The notes: generated by a model not told the origin, from the sequence alone. A stretch of 64,000 nt of DNA from Streptococcus massiliensis DSM 18628 (GCF_000380065.1 NZ_KB904364.1:45769-109768); one strand, 5' to 3'. Counted from the stretch's first letter, positions 25,757 to 35,428 are shown. Program-made: numbers and translations.

Positions 25757-26969
25757 AAATTCACTTTTTCGTGTCATAGCTCTTTCTCGCTTTTTCAACT
25801 ACTTAGGAGCCTCTATCTACAATCTCGTTTTTGTAGTTTTTGCAGCAAGTCTGCCCCATGCTAAATTCGCAGTTGGAACTGCCAATATTATCTTACTTGC
25901 TCCTATTCTCTTTACTGTTTATGTCGGTAAACGAGCTGACCACACGCGCGACAAAGGTTACTGGCTGATTGCCACAGGCTACATTCAAGCAATATTGTTT
26001 GTCCTTGTCGCCATGCTGACGTATCAAAAAAGTTTAATCGCTTTTTCCTTCGTTTGCCTGATTAACATCATCTCAGATATTCTCAGTGACTACCGTGGCG
26101 GTTTGCAAATGCCTATTTTCCAGAAAAATATTCCTGAAGAAGATCGTATGGAAGCCTATAGTTTTACTCAATTTCTCTCTATCATTTGTTCTATTTCGGG
26201 ACAAGCTCTGGGAGTATGGCTACTCGCCATTAGCAATCAAAATTTCTTTTTCGTTGCCTCTATCAATGCTCTGGCTTTCCTGCTTTCTTCAACTATCCTC
26301 TATTTCTACCGCAAACAGCTAACTCATGCACCTGTCACTATTAAAAAATCAGAGAAAAATACTTTTTTCCTTACTCAAGCCAAAGAAATTTTTAAATTGG
26401 GCGAAGAAATTTTCCAAAAGGAAGAAAAGAGCAACTTTATACTGCTCCTAGCCATCATTGCCATTATCAATGCCTTGGGTGGCAGCTTAAACGCTATCTT
26501 TAATCTTAGTCTTTTAAATCGTCCCTTCTGGAATCTCACTTTCAGTCAATCACTATTTCTCATCCAAGTAGTAGTCATGGCAGGTATGGTTCTCGGAAGT
26601 CTCACTCCCAAAGACTACTTCGCCAAACTCTCCGTCGCTCAAATTGTTTTATGGGCAATCCTTCCTATTGTTTTAATTGGATTAAATCAAATATTTTATA
26701 GTTCTCAACTAATTACTCTTCTTTCCGCCATGTTCCTCATGTATCTGGCAGCGAAGGTCAATCCCAAACTCAACGCCCTTCTTCTCAACAACCTACCATC
26801 TGATATTCTCGCACAGACCAGCTCTTTTTTATCCCTTCTCTTTAGTCTCTCCCTTCCTGTCGGAACTACTCTTTTTACAGCTCTTGCCGTTTGGAATATG
26901 ACTATTTGTTGGACTGTGTTTACTCTACTGGGATTATTTGCTCTTGGGCTTGCTTGGAAAAATAGATAA
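25740..26969 (+). CDS. MFS transporter
   Basis: A 409-residue major facilitator protein with about twelve hydrophobic segments and the cytoplasmic-loop motif GKRADHTRDKGYW between helices 2 and 3. It looks like an efflux-type member (LSRFFNYLGASIYNLVFVVF at the N-terminus). ATG 25740 is preceded by CAGGAGATAAAGCAG; the frame is open further up but would run through the small ORF. A terminator follows. Confidence 0.88.
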   Translation: MKLLIKNSLFRVIALSRFFNYLGASIYNLVFVVFAASLPHAKFAVGTANIILLAPILFTVYVGKRADHTRDKGYWLIATGYIQAILFVLVAMLTYQKSLIAFSFVCLINIISDILSDYRGGLQMPIFQKNIPEEDRMEAYSFTQFLSIICSISGQALGVWLLAISNQNFFFVASINALAFLLSSTILYFYRKQLTHAPVTIKKSEKNTFFLTQAKEIFKLGEEIFQKEEKSNFILLLAIIAIINALGGSLNAIFNLSLLNRPFWNLTFSQSLFLIQVVVMAGMVLGSLTPKDYFAKLSVAQIVLWAILPIVLIGLNQIFYSSQLITLLSAMFLMYLAAKVNPKLNALLLNNLPSDILAQTSSFLSLLFSLSLPVGTTLFTALAVWNMTICWTVFTLLGLFALGLAWKNR

Positions 26970-26972
26970 GAA

Positions 26973-27003
26973 AACTCTCCCAAACAGTGTGAATGGGAGA
27001 GTT
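26973..27003. terminator. Bidirectional terminator between the MFS gene and htpX
   Basis: AACTCTCCC and GGGAGAGTT form a 9-bp perfect stem, with T-runs on both strands. It serves the convergent MFS and htpX genes. Confidence 0.85.
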
Positions 27004-27007
27004 ATTT

Positions 27008-27910
27008 TTACATATTTTTCAAACGTTCAATCCGCTCACTAATCGGAGGGTGAGTGTGAAAAAGTTTTTGTAAGCCACCCGGCTTTTTAGGATCGTTGAT
27101 ATAGAGAGCTGCACTAGCATCATCGACCTTACGATGCATGGGCTCACTTCCATCTAACTTTTGCAAAGCATTAATCATACCTTGAGGATTACGAGTCAAC
27201 TCAACACTGGAAGCATCGGCTAAAAATTCCCGCTGGCGCGAAATAGCCAACTGCACCAAAGTTGCTGCTAGAGGAGCAAGAACAATGACTATCAAAGATA
27301 GCAACAGCATGATGATCCCTAAACCACCACCACTATCACGATCATCATTGCTTCTACGTCGGCTGCCACCACCAAACCACATCATGCGTCCTGCGATACT
27401 GGACAACATCGTCACAGCACTTGCCAGAGCTACTGCAATTGTCGAAATCCGAATATCGTAATTGCGAATATGGCTGACTTCATGCCCGATAACAGCTTCA
27501 AGCTCTTCACGGTTCATAAGTTGTAAAATCCCCGTCGTTGCTGCCACAGCCGCATTTTTAGGACTGGAGCCTGTCGCAAAAGCATTTGGTGACGGATCAT
27601 CTACAACATAAACTCGCGGCATAGGAATCTGCGCTACCAAGGCCATATCTTCAACGATATGGTAAAGCTCAGGTTCTTCTTGTTCAGAAACTTGCCGCGC
27701 ACCATTCATGGACATGACGACTTCTGTTGACTGAAAAATCATGCTCCCTGCATAAATTGCACCGATGATAAGAGCAATAAGAACTCCACCAAGAGCACTG
27801 TCTAGCCACAGATAACCTACTGCGGCCCCAATTGCAGCCAAAAGAGCAAAGAAAGTAATGAGCAAAAACCATGTTCGCCTTTTATTACTGGCAATCTGAT
27901 CAAACAGCAT
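27008..27910 (-). CDS. htpX: Membrane zinc metalloprotease HtpX
   Basis: A 300-residue M48 protease for quality control of membrane proteins. Two N-terminal helices ([20 protein letters not shown] and [14 protein letters not shown]) precede the catalytic [14 protein letters not shown] (HExxH), two more helices and the third zinc ligand in [16 protein letters not shown]. It is located two bases after lemA, the standard streptococcal pair. Confidence 0.96.
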   Translation of the reverse strand: MLFDQIASNKRRTWFLLITFFALLAAIGAAVGYLWLDSALGGVLIALIIGAIYAGSMIFQSTEVVMSMNGARQVSEQEEPELYHIVEDMALVAQIPMPRVYVVDDPSPNAFATGSSPKNAAVAATTGILQLMNREELEAVIGHEVSHIRNYDIRISTIAVALASAVTMLSSIAGRMMWFGGGSRRRSNDDRDSGGGLGIIMLLLSLIVIVLAPLAATLVQLAISRQREFLADASSVELTRNPQGMINALQKLDGSEPMHRKVDDASAALYINDPKKPGGLQKLFHTHPPISERIERLKNM

Positions 27911-27912
27911 GG

Positions 27913-28479
27913 TTAGTCACCAACTCCCGTGCTACCAAAATCAACTTTAGGCACCGCTTTTTCTTCTTCAGGTGTTGCAAGGAAGTCTACTCTTCTAAAG
28001 CCAAACATTCCCGCAATAATGTTGCTTGGGAAAGTTTCCAATTTAACATTGAAATTCCCAGTTACTGAATTGTAAAGCTGACGAGAATAAGCAATTTTAT
28101 TTTCTGTATTTGTCAACTCTTCTTGCAGTTTAAGATAGTTAGTATTTGCCTTAAGTTCTGGGTAATTTTCTGCTACTGCAAAGATTCCAGAAATTTGACG
28201 CGTAAGGGCATCACTAGCCTTCATCGCTTCAGCTGGACTAGATGCATTTGCTACTTGAGCGCGGAGTTGAGTCACCTTTTCAAGGGTTGACTGTTCATAT
28301 TTCCCATATCCCTTGACCGTTTCAACCAAATTCGGCAAAAGATCATTCCGACGTTTAAGCTGCACATCAATTTGACTCCAAGCTTCCTGCGTTTGCATGC
28401 GAGCACGTACCAAGCCATTGTAAACAGCAATGACAAATAAAGCTACTACGACAATAATCGCTAAAATAATCCACAACAT
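27913..28479 (-). CDS. lemA: LemA family protein
   Basis: A 188-residue protein anchored by one N-terminal helix ([20 protein letters not shown]) with the family core [20 protein letters not shown]. The rest is helical and probably outside or on the membrane. It is the partner gene of htpX, and both are likely one transcript. Confidence 0.95.
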   Translation of the reverse strand: MLWIILAIIVVVALFVIAVYNGLVRARMQTQEAWSQIDVQLKRRNDLLPNLVETVKGYGKYEQSTLEKVTQLRAQVANASSPAEAMKASDALTRQISGIFAVAENYPELKANTNYLKLQEELTNTENKIAYSRQLYNSVTGNFNVKLETFPSNIIAGMFGFRRVDFLATPEEEKAVPKVDFGSTGVGD

Positions 28480-28587
28480 GATTGTTCCTCATTTCATTAG
28501 TGTTGTTACTATTATACCAAATTTTTAAATGTTTGCCAGAAATTATCTCAAAAACCAACCTAGTTTCCCAGATTGGTTTGTAATTTT

Positions 28588-30027
28588 TTAAGCCAGTGCT
28601 AGGCTGACAAAATTAAGGATAAAAAGGATATCCAAAACCCAGATAATTGGGTGAACTTCTTTAGCTTGACCTTTAATAACTTTAACTAAGGCATACATGA
28701 TAAATCCTGCGGTAATTCCATGAGTAATACTGTAAGTAAATCCCATAAAAATAGATGTAAAGAAGGCAGGAATGGCTTCAGCCATATCATCCCAGCGGAT
28801 ATTTTTCATGCTAGCTAGCATCATAATCCCCACAATGATGAGGATAGGCGCCACTGCCACTGTCGGCACAATGGCAAGCAGTGGACTAAAGAAACTTGCA
28901 ATGGCAAAGAGAATGGCTACGACAAGGGCAGTCAGACCAGTCCGTCCACCCGCTTCAATCCCTGCGGCAGATTCGACATAAGTGGTAACATTTGAAGTCC
29001 CTGCAATCGCGCCGACTGTCGTTCCGACCATATCTGAAAAGAGCGCTTTGTCCATTTTAGTTTGCAGACCAGATGAGTCTTTGGCTGCTTCTTCATCTGC
29101 GATATTGAAAATACCTGCCTTACGCCCTGTCGAAATCAAGGTGCCGATATTGTCAAAAATATCTGTCAAGGAGAAAGCCAGAATGGCGAGCAGAACCTCT
29201 GGAATACGAGCTGGATTGGCAAAGAGAGCACCCAGTCCCTTGCTGCCCAAGGCTGCACCAAAAATAGTACCCAGATCCTTGACCGCTGCCCCGATATTAT
29301 TGGACGCAAAGTTGATCTCTGAAAGGTTAACCACACCTGCCAAAATAGCTACTACTGTCGTTGCCGCAATGGAAAGAATAATTCCTCCCTTAACACGCTT
29401 TAAAACTAAGATGATCGTAATCACAATCCCAAACAGAGCCACCAAAACAGCTGGATTGTTGAAATCAACTAAGCCTGGAGTTGCCATACCATTTGCCGTG
29501 ATAGCTGCCTTGGCCTGATCAGCTCCCTTGCCCGCCACTGTATAAGTACCTGGGTCAATCGAAAACTTCAGCAGCCCCGCCTTTTTAATACCAATATAAG
29601 CAAGGAAAATCCCAATTCCACCTGAAATGGCATATTGCAGGCTTTCAGGAATAGCGTGGATAATGACCTTACGAATTTTCGTCAGCGTGACAATGATACT
29701 GATAATACCGCATAGGAAAACCATGGCTAGCGCTTCTTGCCAGGTGTAGCCCAGAGCAAAAACCACCGTGTAGGTGAAAAAGGCATTGAGCCCCATACCT
29801 GGTGCTTGCGCGTAAGGGATGTTGGCATAAAAAGCCATCATCAGCGTCCCAGCTACCGTCCCGATAATGGTAGCCAGAAAGACCCCTTGTGCTGGCATGC
29901 CGGTCTGGCTCAGCATTTCAGGATTGACAAAGAGAATGTAACTCATGGCAAAGAAAGTCGTCAGTCCCGCCAAAATCTCCGTCCGAACAGTCGTACCATT
30001 CTCTTTTAATTTAAAAAACTTGTCCAT
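28588..30027 (-). CDS. NCS2/AzgA-type purine (guanine/hypoxanthine) permease
   Basis: A 479-residue multi-pass permease. Family motifs are TTFFAMSYILFVNPEML, YAQAPGMGLNAFFTYTVV and the DIFDNIGTLISTGRKAG and TTVGAIAGTSNVTTYVESAAG blocks. It imports hypoxanthine/guanine in relatives such as PbuG. Its leader is short and I find no purine riboswitch. Promoter TTGAAA/TATAAT lies at 30087-30115. Confidence 0.9.
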   Translation of the reverse strand: MDKFFKLKENGTTVRTEILAGLTTFFAMSYILFVNPEMLSQTGMPAQGVFLATIIGTVAGTLMMAFYANIPYAQAPGMGLNAFFTYTVVFALGYTWQEALAMVFLCGIISIIVTLTKIRKVIIHAIPESLQYAISGGIGIFLAYIGIKKAGLLKFSIDPGTYTVAGKGADQAKAAITANGMATPGLVDFNNPAVLVALFGIVITIILVLKRVKGGIILSIAATTVVAILAGVVNLSEINFASNNIGAAVKDLGTIFGAALGSKGLGALFANPARIPEVLLAILAFSLTDIFDNIGTLISTGRKAGIFNIADEEAAKDSSGLQTKMDKALFSDMVGTTVGAIAGTSNVTTYVESAAGIEAGGRTGLTALVVAILFAIASFFSPLLAIVPTVAVAPILIIVGIMMLASMKNIRWDDMAEAIPAFFTSIFMGFTYSITHGITAGFIMYALVKVIKGQAKEVHPIIWVLDILFILNFVSLALA

Positions 30028-30086
30028 TTTTAGACAATCTCCTTATATTTTTTACAGCGCCCGCTAAATAACGAACGATAGAAAAG

Positions 30087-30123
30087 ATTATAACAAAAAA
30101 CATTCACTTTTTCAAGGTGAATG
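30087..30123 (-). promoter_or_regulatory. Purine permease promoter nested in the DUF1361 terminator
   Basis: On the minus strand CATTCAC and GTGAATG (30101-30123) make a hairpin followed by TTTTTT, terminating the DUF1361 gene. The loop contains TTGAAA (complement of 30110-30115), which is 17 bases from TATAAT (complement of 30087-30092). The terminator and the next promoter therefore share the same bases. Confidence 0.75.
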
Positions 30124-30134
30124 TTTGATAAATC

Positions 30135-30737
30135 TTATTTTTTATTAGTAGAATGATCCAAAAAAACTAAACACATGGTTTGAATAAGAGCAAAACCTAA
30201 AATAAAAAGCAAACGTTCTGGCTGCAAAGCGCCGATCAAACGGTGATACACTTCGCTTGGATTGCTAACCAAATCCCAAGAATTGAGCCGATCATAGCGC
30301 CCAATATAAATGGCCATACTGGAGATAAAAGACAATACCACAATGCTGATATGTCTTACGAGCCAATTCAACCTGAGCCGCTCAACAATCATATTCCAAG
30401 AAGCAATCCCACACATCACTCCAAACAAAATGCTGGGTACAAAAGCCATAAATAGTTTCAAGCTAGCTCGGTTCCAAAGCGTTTGCCCAACCCAGTCCAT
30501 ATGTACCAAATCTGTAATCATATAAAAAGTATTGGGATAGAAAACTAGCCAAATGAGTAAAACAGGCCAAACAAGCCATTTATTTTTTACGTAGTTAGCA
30601 ATGACCGCAGCATCATAAGCTACGAGTGCTAAAACCATATTCCAAACCAAGTCCGGACCAGCAGTCGGAATTCCCTGCCAATAAACTAAAGCAGATATTA
30701 CCAAAAAGAAGAGATGAACTAAAACATGTTTTTTCAT
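30135..30737 (-). CDS. DUF1361 membrane protein
   Basis: A 200-residue protein with about six hydrophobic segments. LVFYPNTFYMITDLVHMD and the ARG-rich loop RYDRLNSWD are the family's conserved parts. No function is established. It is monocistronic, with its own terminator. Confidence 0.85.
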   Translation of the reverse strand: MKKHVLVHLFFLVISALVYWQGIPTAGPDLVWNMVLALVAYDAAVIANYVKNKWLVWPVLLIWLVFYPNTFYMITDLVHMDWVGQTLWNRASLKLFMAFVPSILFGVMCGIASWNMIVERLRLNWLVRHISIVVLSFISSMAIYIGRYDRLNSWDLVSNPSEVYHRLIGALQPERLLFILGFALIQTMCLVFLDHSTNKK

Positions 30738-30863
30738 TAAAAAATATTCCTTTCACAGATTTCATACAAGAGATTGTCGTTCATTATACCATAACTTCTT
30801 AAAATCTGCTATAATAGCTGGTAACCCACCCGATAGAAAATATAGAAAGATTGGTCATTAAGT

Positions 30864-31679
30864 ATGAATAAAAAAATGATTGCACTTGATCTTGATGGAA
30901 CTCTTCTTAATAACGAGAGCAAATTATCTGAAAAGACTAAAAAAGTGCTAAAGAAAGTGATGGAAAAAGGGCACCACGTCATCATTACCACAGGGCGTCC
31001 TTATTGGATGGCTCACGAGTTTTACAAGGAGTTGGAGCTTCATGAACCGATGATTAATTTCAACGGCGCTCTCACACATATTCCTGAAAAAAAATGGGAA
31101 TTTGAACATTCACGAAAAATTGATAAGGATTTGCTGGTTGATATGATCGAACAGGCTGACGCCATTGAAGCAGATTTCATTGCCAGTCAATATCGCAGAA
31201 AATTTTTCATCCAAGAGCAAAACAACTTTCAAGTCAATCCAGAATTTTTTGGAGTGGAGAGTTTTCCAAAAGGCAGCCAATTTCAATTGGATAAGGTCAC
31301 TAAAGGACCAAACGGCATTCTTTTACAAACACGAGTAAAAAATAGATACGATTTAGCACATGAGTTAGAAAAACATTATCAAAATGCACTTTCTATCAAC
31401 ACCTGGGGCGGTCCATTCAATATTTTAGAATGTAGTGCTTATGGGGTCAATAAAGCCTATGCTCTTAACTATCTCCTCAGTGTTTACAAAATGGATAAGC
31501 GAGATCTGATCGCCTTTGGGGACGAGCACAACGATACTGAAATGTTAGAATTTGCAGGGACTGGCTATGCCATGAAAAATGCCAATCCAGCTATACTTGA
31601 GCACGCTGATAAACAAACCGCTCTATCAAATGATGAAGACGGCGTCGCCCACGAACTGGAAAAATTATTCCTAGAATAA
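30864..31679 (+). CDS. Cof-type HAD-IIB phosphatase
   Basis: A 271-residue cytosolic HAD phosphatase. Motif I is ALDLDGTLLNNESK, motif II is the T in HVIITTGRPYW, motif III Lys is in YGVNKAYALNYLL and motif IV is AFGDEHNDTEMLEFAG. Such enzymes dephosphorylate sugar phosphates or nucleotides; the substrate is not known. It starts a plus-strand region ending at manO. Confidence 0.9.
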   Translation: MNKKMIALDLDGTLLNNESKLSEKTKKVLKKVMEKGHHVIITTGRPYWMAHEFYKELELHEPMINFNGALTHIPEKKWEFEHSRKIDKDLLVDMIEQADAIEADFIASQYRRKFFIQEQNNFQVNPEFFGVESFPKGSQFQLDKVTKGPNGILLQTRVKNRYDLAHELEKHYQNALSINTWGGPFNILECSAYGVNKAYALNYLLSVYKMDKRDLIAFGDEHNDTEMLEFAGTGYAMKNANPAILEHADKQTALSNDEDGVAHELEKLFLE

Positions 31680-31735
31680 GGAAAATCAGAGACACAGCAT
31701 GTTTCGATTTTCTTGCCGAGATGTTTGATTGAGTT

Positions 31736-31766
31736 AAAAGACGAATAAAATTTATTCGTCTTTTTT
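31736..31766 (+). terminator. Terminator before adhP
   Basis: AAAAGACGAATAAA and TTTATTCGTCTTTT form a 14-bp perfect stem with a one- to two-base loop, ending in a T-run. Confidence 0.8.
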
Positions 31767-31835
31767 AATTTAAATACTTTCCTACCTCAAATTTGTTAAC
31801 CAGTTAACTTTCTGAAAATTTTCATTAATTACAAT

Positions 31836-31873
31836 TGTTAGCGCTTGCAAAATTCCCGAAAACATGTTAAACT
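31836..31873 (+). promoter_or_regulatory. adhP promoter with overlapping cre
   Basis: TTGCAA (31845-31850), 17 bases and TAAACT (31868-31873) with TGT just before give an extended -10. A cre-like TGTTAGCGCTTGCA (31836-31849) covers the -35, which fits CcpA repression. Confidence 0.6.
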
Positions 31874-31917
31874 ATTCACATAATATAAATCAAAATAAAT
31901 TAAGGAGGCTACTTTTT

Positions 31918-32940
31918 ATGAAAGCAGTTGTTGTCAATCAAGAAGGTACTGGCGTTGAAATCGTCGACCAAAATATTCGTCCAATTGAAGCTGGCGAAGC
32001 ACTCGTTGAAGTTGAGTACTGCGGTGTCTGCCACACAGACTTGCACGTAGCTCATGGAGATTTTGGTAAGGTTCCCGGTCGTGTCCTTGGTCACGAAGGA
32101 ATCGGTATCGTTAAAGAGGTTGCTCCTGATGTTGATAGCCTTAAAGTAGGCGATCGTGTCAGCATTGCTTGGTTCTTTGAAGGTTGTGGTCGTTGCGAAT
32201 ATTGTACAACTGGTCGCGAAACTCTTTGCCGTAGTGTAAAAAATGCTGGCTACTCTGTTGATGGAGGAATGGCACAGGAATGTATCGTCACAGCAGATTA
32301 CGCTGTTAAAGTTCCTGAAAATTTGGATCCAGCCCAAGCATCCTCTATTACTTGTGCTGGTGTCACTACCTACAAAGCTATCAAAGAAGCACATGCTGAA
32401 CCAGGTCAATGGGTCGTTGTTTACGGTGCTGGTGGACTTGGTAACTTGGCTGTTCAATACGCTAAGAAAGTCTTTAACGCTCACGTCATCGCAGTCGACA
32501 TCAACAATGACAAGTTGGAATTAGCTAAAGAAGTCGGAGCTGACTTCACTATCAATGGTCGTGAAGTTGAAGATGTTCCAGGTCTCATTAAAGAACACAC
32601 TGGCGGCGGCGCTCATTCTGCTGTTGTAACTGCCGTTTCTAAAGTTGCTTTCAATCAAGCTGTGGACAGCGTTCGTGCTGGTGGTCGTGTTGTTGCAGTT
32701 GGTCTGCCTTCTGAAATGATGGATCTTAGTATCGTTAAGACTGTTCTAGATGGTATCCAAGTTATTGGTTCTCTAGTTGGTACGCGTAAAGATTTGGAAG
32801 AAGCTTTCCAATTTGGTGCAGAAGGTCTGGTCGTTCCAGTTGTTCAACTTCGCCCAGTTGAAGATGCTTGCCATGTTTTCGATGAAATGGAAGCTGGAAC
32901 TATCCAAGGACGTATGGTATTAGATTTCAAAAACTTGTGA
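31918..32940 (+). CDS. adhP: Zinc-dependent alcohol dehydrogenase AdhP
   Basis: A 340-residue medium-chain dehydrogenase that interconverts ethanol and acetaldehyde with NAD. The catalytic zinc site is [18 protein letters not shown] and later C; the structural zinc site is [15 protein letters not shown]. The Rossmann motif is [18 protein letters not shown] 31918 has AAGGAGG upstream. It follows a cre-containing promoter and has a strong terminator. Confidence 0.95.
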   Translation: MKAVVVNQEGTGVEIVDQNIRPIEAGEALVEVEYCGVCHTDLHVAHGDFGKVPGRVLGHEGIGIVKEVAPDVDSLKVGDRVSIAWFFEGCGRCEYCTTGRETLCRSVKNAGYSVDGGMAQECIVTADYAVKVPENLDPAQASSITCAGVTTYKAIKEAHAEPGQWVVVYGAGGLGNLAVQYAKKVFNAHVIAVDINNDKLELAKEVGADFTINGREVEDVPGLIKEHTGGGAHSAVVTAVSKVAFNQAVDSVRAGGRVVAVGLPSEMMDLSIVKTVLDGIQVIGSLVGTRKDLEEAFQFGAEGLVVPVVQLRPVEDACHVFDEMEAGTIQGRMVLDFKNL

Positions 32941-32956
32941 CATATTTAATCACTCT

Positions 32957-32991
32957 AAAGCACTTATCTGACAGCGATAAGTGCTTTTTTT
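32957..32991 (+). terminator. Terminator after adhP
   Basis: AAAGCACTTATC and GATAAGTGCTTT form a 12-bp perfect stem followed by T7. Confidence 0.9.
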
Positions 32992-33071
32992 GATATGTAT
33001 TCCTGAAATATACCCCATATTATGCTATTGATATGTTTTGAAAATTTTTGAAAGTTTTTGGTGCGAAACCC

Positions 33072-33124
33072 TTGTATTTTTCATGAAAACGTTTTATAAT
33101 AAGATGTCTTAAAGTTTTCTTAAA
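33072..33124 (+). promoter_or_regulatory. manL promoter with cre and reverse-oriented CiaR repeat
   Basis: TTGTAT (33072-33077), 17 bases and TATAAT (33095-33100). A cre-like TGAAAACGTTTTAT (33084-33097) covers the spacer and -10. Immediately downstream, at 33108-33124, the minus strand reads TTTAAG-AAAAC-TTTAAG, a perfect CiaR direct repeat. A site after the start point implies repression, as I recall for the pneumococcal manL promoter. Confidence 0.75.
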
Positions 33125-33160
33125 CTTAAGTCAAACATATATAAAGGAGGAAAGACAATA

Positions 33161-34150
33161 ATGAGTATCGGAATCATTATTGCAAGCCATGGTGAGTTTG
33201 CTTCTGGCATTCACCAATCTGGTTCCATGATTTTTGGAGACCAAGAAAAGGTGCAAGTAGTGACTTTCATGCCAAGTGAAGGTCCAGATGACTTGTATGC
33301 CAAGTTTAACAATGCTGTGGCTGCTTTTGATGCGGATGACGAAGTCTTGGTTTTGGCCGACCTTTGGAGTGGGTCTCCATTTAACCAGGCAAGTCGGGTC
33401 ATGGGTGAAAATCCAGATCGCAAATTCGCAATCATCACAGGTCTCAACCTGCCTATGTTAATCCAAGCCTATACCGAACGTATGATGGATGCCAACGCAG
33501 GAGTTGAGGCTGTCGCTGCTAATATTATCAAGGAAGCCAAAGATGGTGTCAAGGCGCTCCCTGAGGAACTCAATCCAGCTGAAGTAACTGCAACTAATGC
33601 TGCAGCTCCTGTCGCTCAAACAGCTATTCCAGAAGGAACAGTCATTGGCGATGGCAAGCTTAAGATCAACTTAGCACGGATTGACACACGTCTCTTGCAC
33701 GGTCAGGTTGCAACAGCTTGGACGCCAGACTCTAAGGCAGACCGTATCATCGTTGCTTCAGACAGCGTTTCTCAAGATAGCCTGCGGAAAGAACTAATCA
33801 AGCAAGCTGCACCGGGAAATGTTAAGGCAAACGTTGTACCAATTGACAAATTGATCGCTGCTGCGAAAGACCCACGTTTTGGAGGAACTCACGCGCTCAT
33901 TCTTTTTGAAACACCACAAGATGCTCTGCGCGCAATTGAGGGCGGTGTGCCAATCAAAACTCTCAATGTTGGATCTATGGCTCACTCAACTGGTAAAACA
34001 ATGGTCAACAACGTTCTTTCTATGGACAAAGACGATGTTGCTACCTTTGAAAAATTACGCGACCTTGGAGTTACATTTGATGTGCGGAAAGTACCAAATG
34101 ACTCTAAGAAAGATTTGTTTGACTTAATTAATAAAGCCAACGTTCAATAA
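33161..34150 (+). CDS. manL: PTS mannose/glucose EIIAB, ManL
   Basis: A 329-residue cytosolic phosphotransfer protein. EIIA (about residues 1-140) has the phosphohistidine His-10 in [12 protein letters not shown] Pro/Ala-rich linker ([20 protein letters not shown]) joins it to EIIB with the active His in [21 protein letters not shown] lies upstream of ATG 33161. It is the first gene of manLMN, separated from manM by a 457-base spacer. Confidence 0.96.
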   Translation: MSIGIIIASHGEFASGIHQSGSMIFGDQEKVQVVTFMPSEGPDDLYAKFNNAVAAFDADDEVLVLADLWSGSPFNQASRVMGENPDRKFAIITGLNLPMLIQAYTERMMDANAGVEAVAANIIKEAKDGVKALPEELNPAEVTATNAAAPVAQTAIPEGTVIGDGKLKINLARIDTRLLHGQVATAWTPDSKADRIIVASDSVSQDSLRKELIKQAAPGNVKANVVPIDKLIAAAKDPRFGGTHALILFETPQDALRAIEGGVPIKTLNVGSMAHSTGKTMVNNVLSMDKDDVATFEKLRDLGVTFDVRKVPNDSKKDLFDLINKANVQ

Positions 34151-34159
34151 AAAGTGAAC

Positions 34160-34600
34160 CTCGGGCTTTTCTATCTTACTTAAAATGAAACTCGGGCTGA
34201 AGCGAGGAAGTTCACTTCCCGCGACTGTTGCGTTTGCTAACGCCCTCATATCTTAATAAACTGAACACGCCCTAAAAACTTCGGAAAATCGCAAACGAAA
34301 AAGCTGTGACTTCAAGACGCAGTGCTCTTGTTTTCCGACATTTCAAAATCAAAACGATATCTTTTGATTTTGAAATTAGTGTAGAGTTTAGAAAGGACGC
34401 GCTAGCGGTTTTCGTTTCGTGACAGTACTGGAAAGTACTAGACACGAATAACTCTGCTAACGGGCTTCGTAACTTAATAAAACTGAACTCGGGCTAAAAG
34501 CTCGGAAAATAGATAAATCCTCCTAGAAGCCGTGGCTTCGTTGTCGGATTTCCTAATTTTCAGTCGCTTTTTTCACGCCCTCATATCTTATGAAAGGATC
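34160..34600 (+). repeat. Structured three-module repeat spacer between manL and manM
   Basis: No gene is seen in 34151-34607. Three modules have alike ends: each opens with a form of AACTGAACTCGGGCTAAAAG (about 34186, 34260, 34478) and closes with a form of CGCCCTCATATCTTA (34241-34255, 34461-34475 as CGGGCTTCGTAACTTA, 34576-34590). Inside are hairpins: a 15-bp perfect stem at 34340-34354/34362-34376 (ATTTCAAAATCAAAA), a two-part stem at 34416-34448 and GAAGCC/GGCTTC near 34530. It is transcribed if manLMN is one mRNA and may set manL:manMN ratios. Confidence 0.7.
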
Positions 34601-34607
34601 TAGAATA

Positions 34608-35411
34608 ATGTCAATTATTTCTATGGTATTAGTTGTCTTTGTTGCCTTCCTTGCTGGTTTGGAAGGAATCTTAGACCAATTTCAATTCCACCAACCTTTG
34701 GTTGCTTGTACCTTGATCGGTCTTGTAACTGGGCACCTAGAAGCAGGTCTTATGCTTGGTGGATCTTTGCAAATGATCGCTCTTGGTTGGGCAAATATCG
34801 GTGCTGCTGTTGCGCCTGATGCTGCTCTTGCCTCTGTTGCCGCTGCAATTATCATGGTGCAAGGTGGAGATTACACAACTAAAGGTGTTGCTGTTGCAAC
34901 CGCCGTTGCTATCCCACTTGCTGTTGCCGGCCTTTTCCTTACAATGATCGTACGTACGATCTCCGTTGCTCTTGTTCACGGTGCAGATGCTGCTGCTAAG
35001 AAAGGCGACATCCGCGGAGTTGAACGCGCTCATATTGTTGCACTTCTTCTTCAAGGAATCCGTATTGCTCTTCCTGCGGGACTGCTCCTTGCTATCCCAG
35101 CTGAAGCTGTACAAGACTTGCTTTCTAAAATGCCTGCTTGGTTGTCTGATGGTATGGCTATCGGTGGTGGTATGGTCGTTGCCGTTGGTTACGCTATGGT
35201 TATCAACATGATGGCAACTCGTGAAGTATGGCCATTCTTCGCTCTTGGTTTTGCTCTTGCAGCTGTTAGTCAATTAACCCTTATCGCTCTTGGTACAATC
35301 GGTGTTGCAATCGCCCTTATCTACCTTAACCTTTCTAAAAAAGGTGGAAATGGTGGTGGAGGCGCTGCTACATCTAACGACCCAATCGGTGATATTTTAG
35401 AAGACTACTAA
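34608..35411 (+). CDS. manM: PTS mannose/glucose EIIC, ManM
   Basis: A 267-residue integral membrane permease of the mannose family. Motifs include LAGLEGILDQFQFHQPLVAC, LIGLVTGHLEAGLMLGGSLQ and LGWANIGAAVAPDAALASV. ATG 34608 is preceded by AAAGGA. It and ManN form the membrane channel fed with phosphate by ManL. The Gly-rich end (GGNGGGGAATS) is normal. Confidence 0.95.
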   Translation: MSIISMVLVVFVAFLAGLEGILDQFQFHQPLVACTLIGLVTGHLEAGLMLGGSLQMIALGWANIGAAVAPDAALASVAAAIIMVQGGDYTTKGVAVATAVAIPLAVAGLFLTMIVRTISVALVHGADAAAKKGDIRGVERAHIVALLLQGIRIALPAGLLLAIPAEAVQDLLSKMPAWLSDGMAIGGGMVVAVGYAMVINMMATREVWPFFALGFALAAVSQLTLIALGTIGVAIALIYLNLSKKGGNGGGGAATSNDPIGDILEDY

Positions 35412-35428
35412 GAAAGGAGCTACTAATC

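Noticed and set aside
28982-29518. 178-codon plus-strand frame inside the purine permease
   Set aside because: It is antisense to conserved helices and has a low-complexity composition rich in A, P, I and T. No promoter or ribosome site is seen.
30028-30086. Purine riboswitch before the purine permease
   Set aside because: The predicted leader is only about 50 bases and shows none of the conserved three-way junction or T-loop sequences.
31909-32484. 191-codon frame antisense to adhP
   Set aside because: It has no ribosome site, and it lies opposite a strongly conserved zinc dehydrogenase. Biased codon use in such genes creates long antisense frames.
34160-34600. Possible coding region between manL and manM
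   Set aside because: All frames are broken, and hairpins and repeats explain the sequence better.
34737-35273. 178-codon frame antisense to manM
   Set aside because: It is the complement of a repetitive Ala/Gly-rich permease. The composition (many S, N, C and H) is that of a shadow frame.
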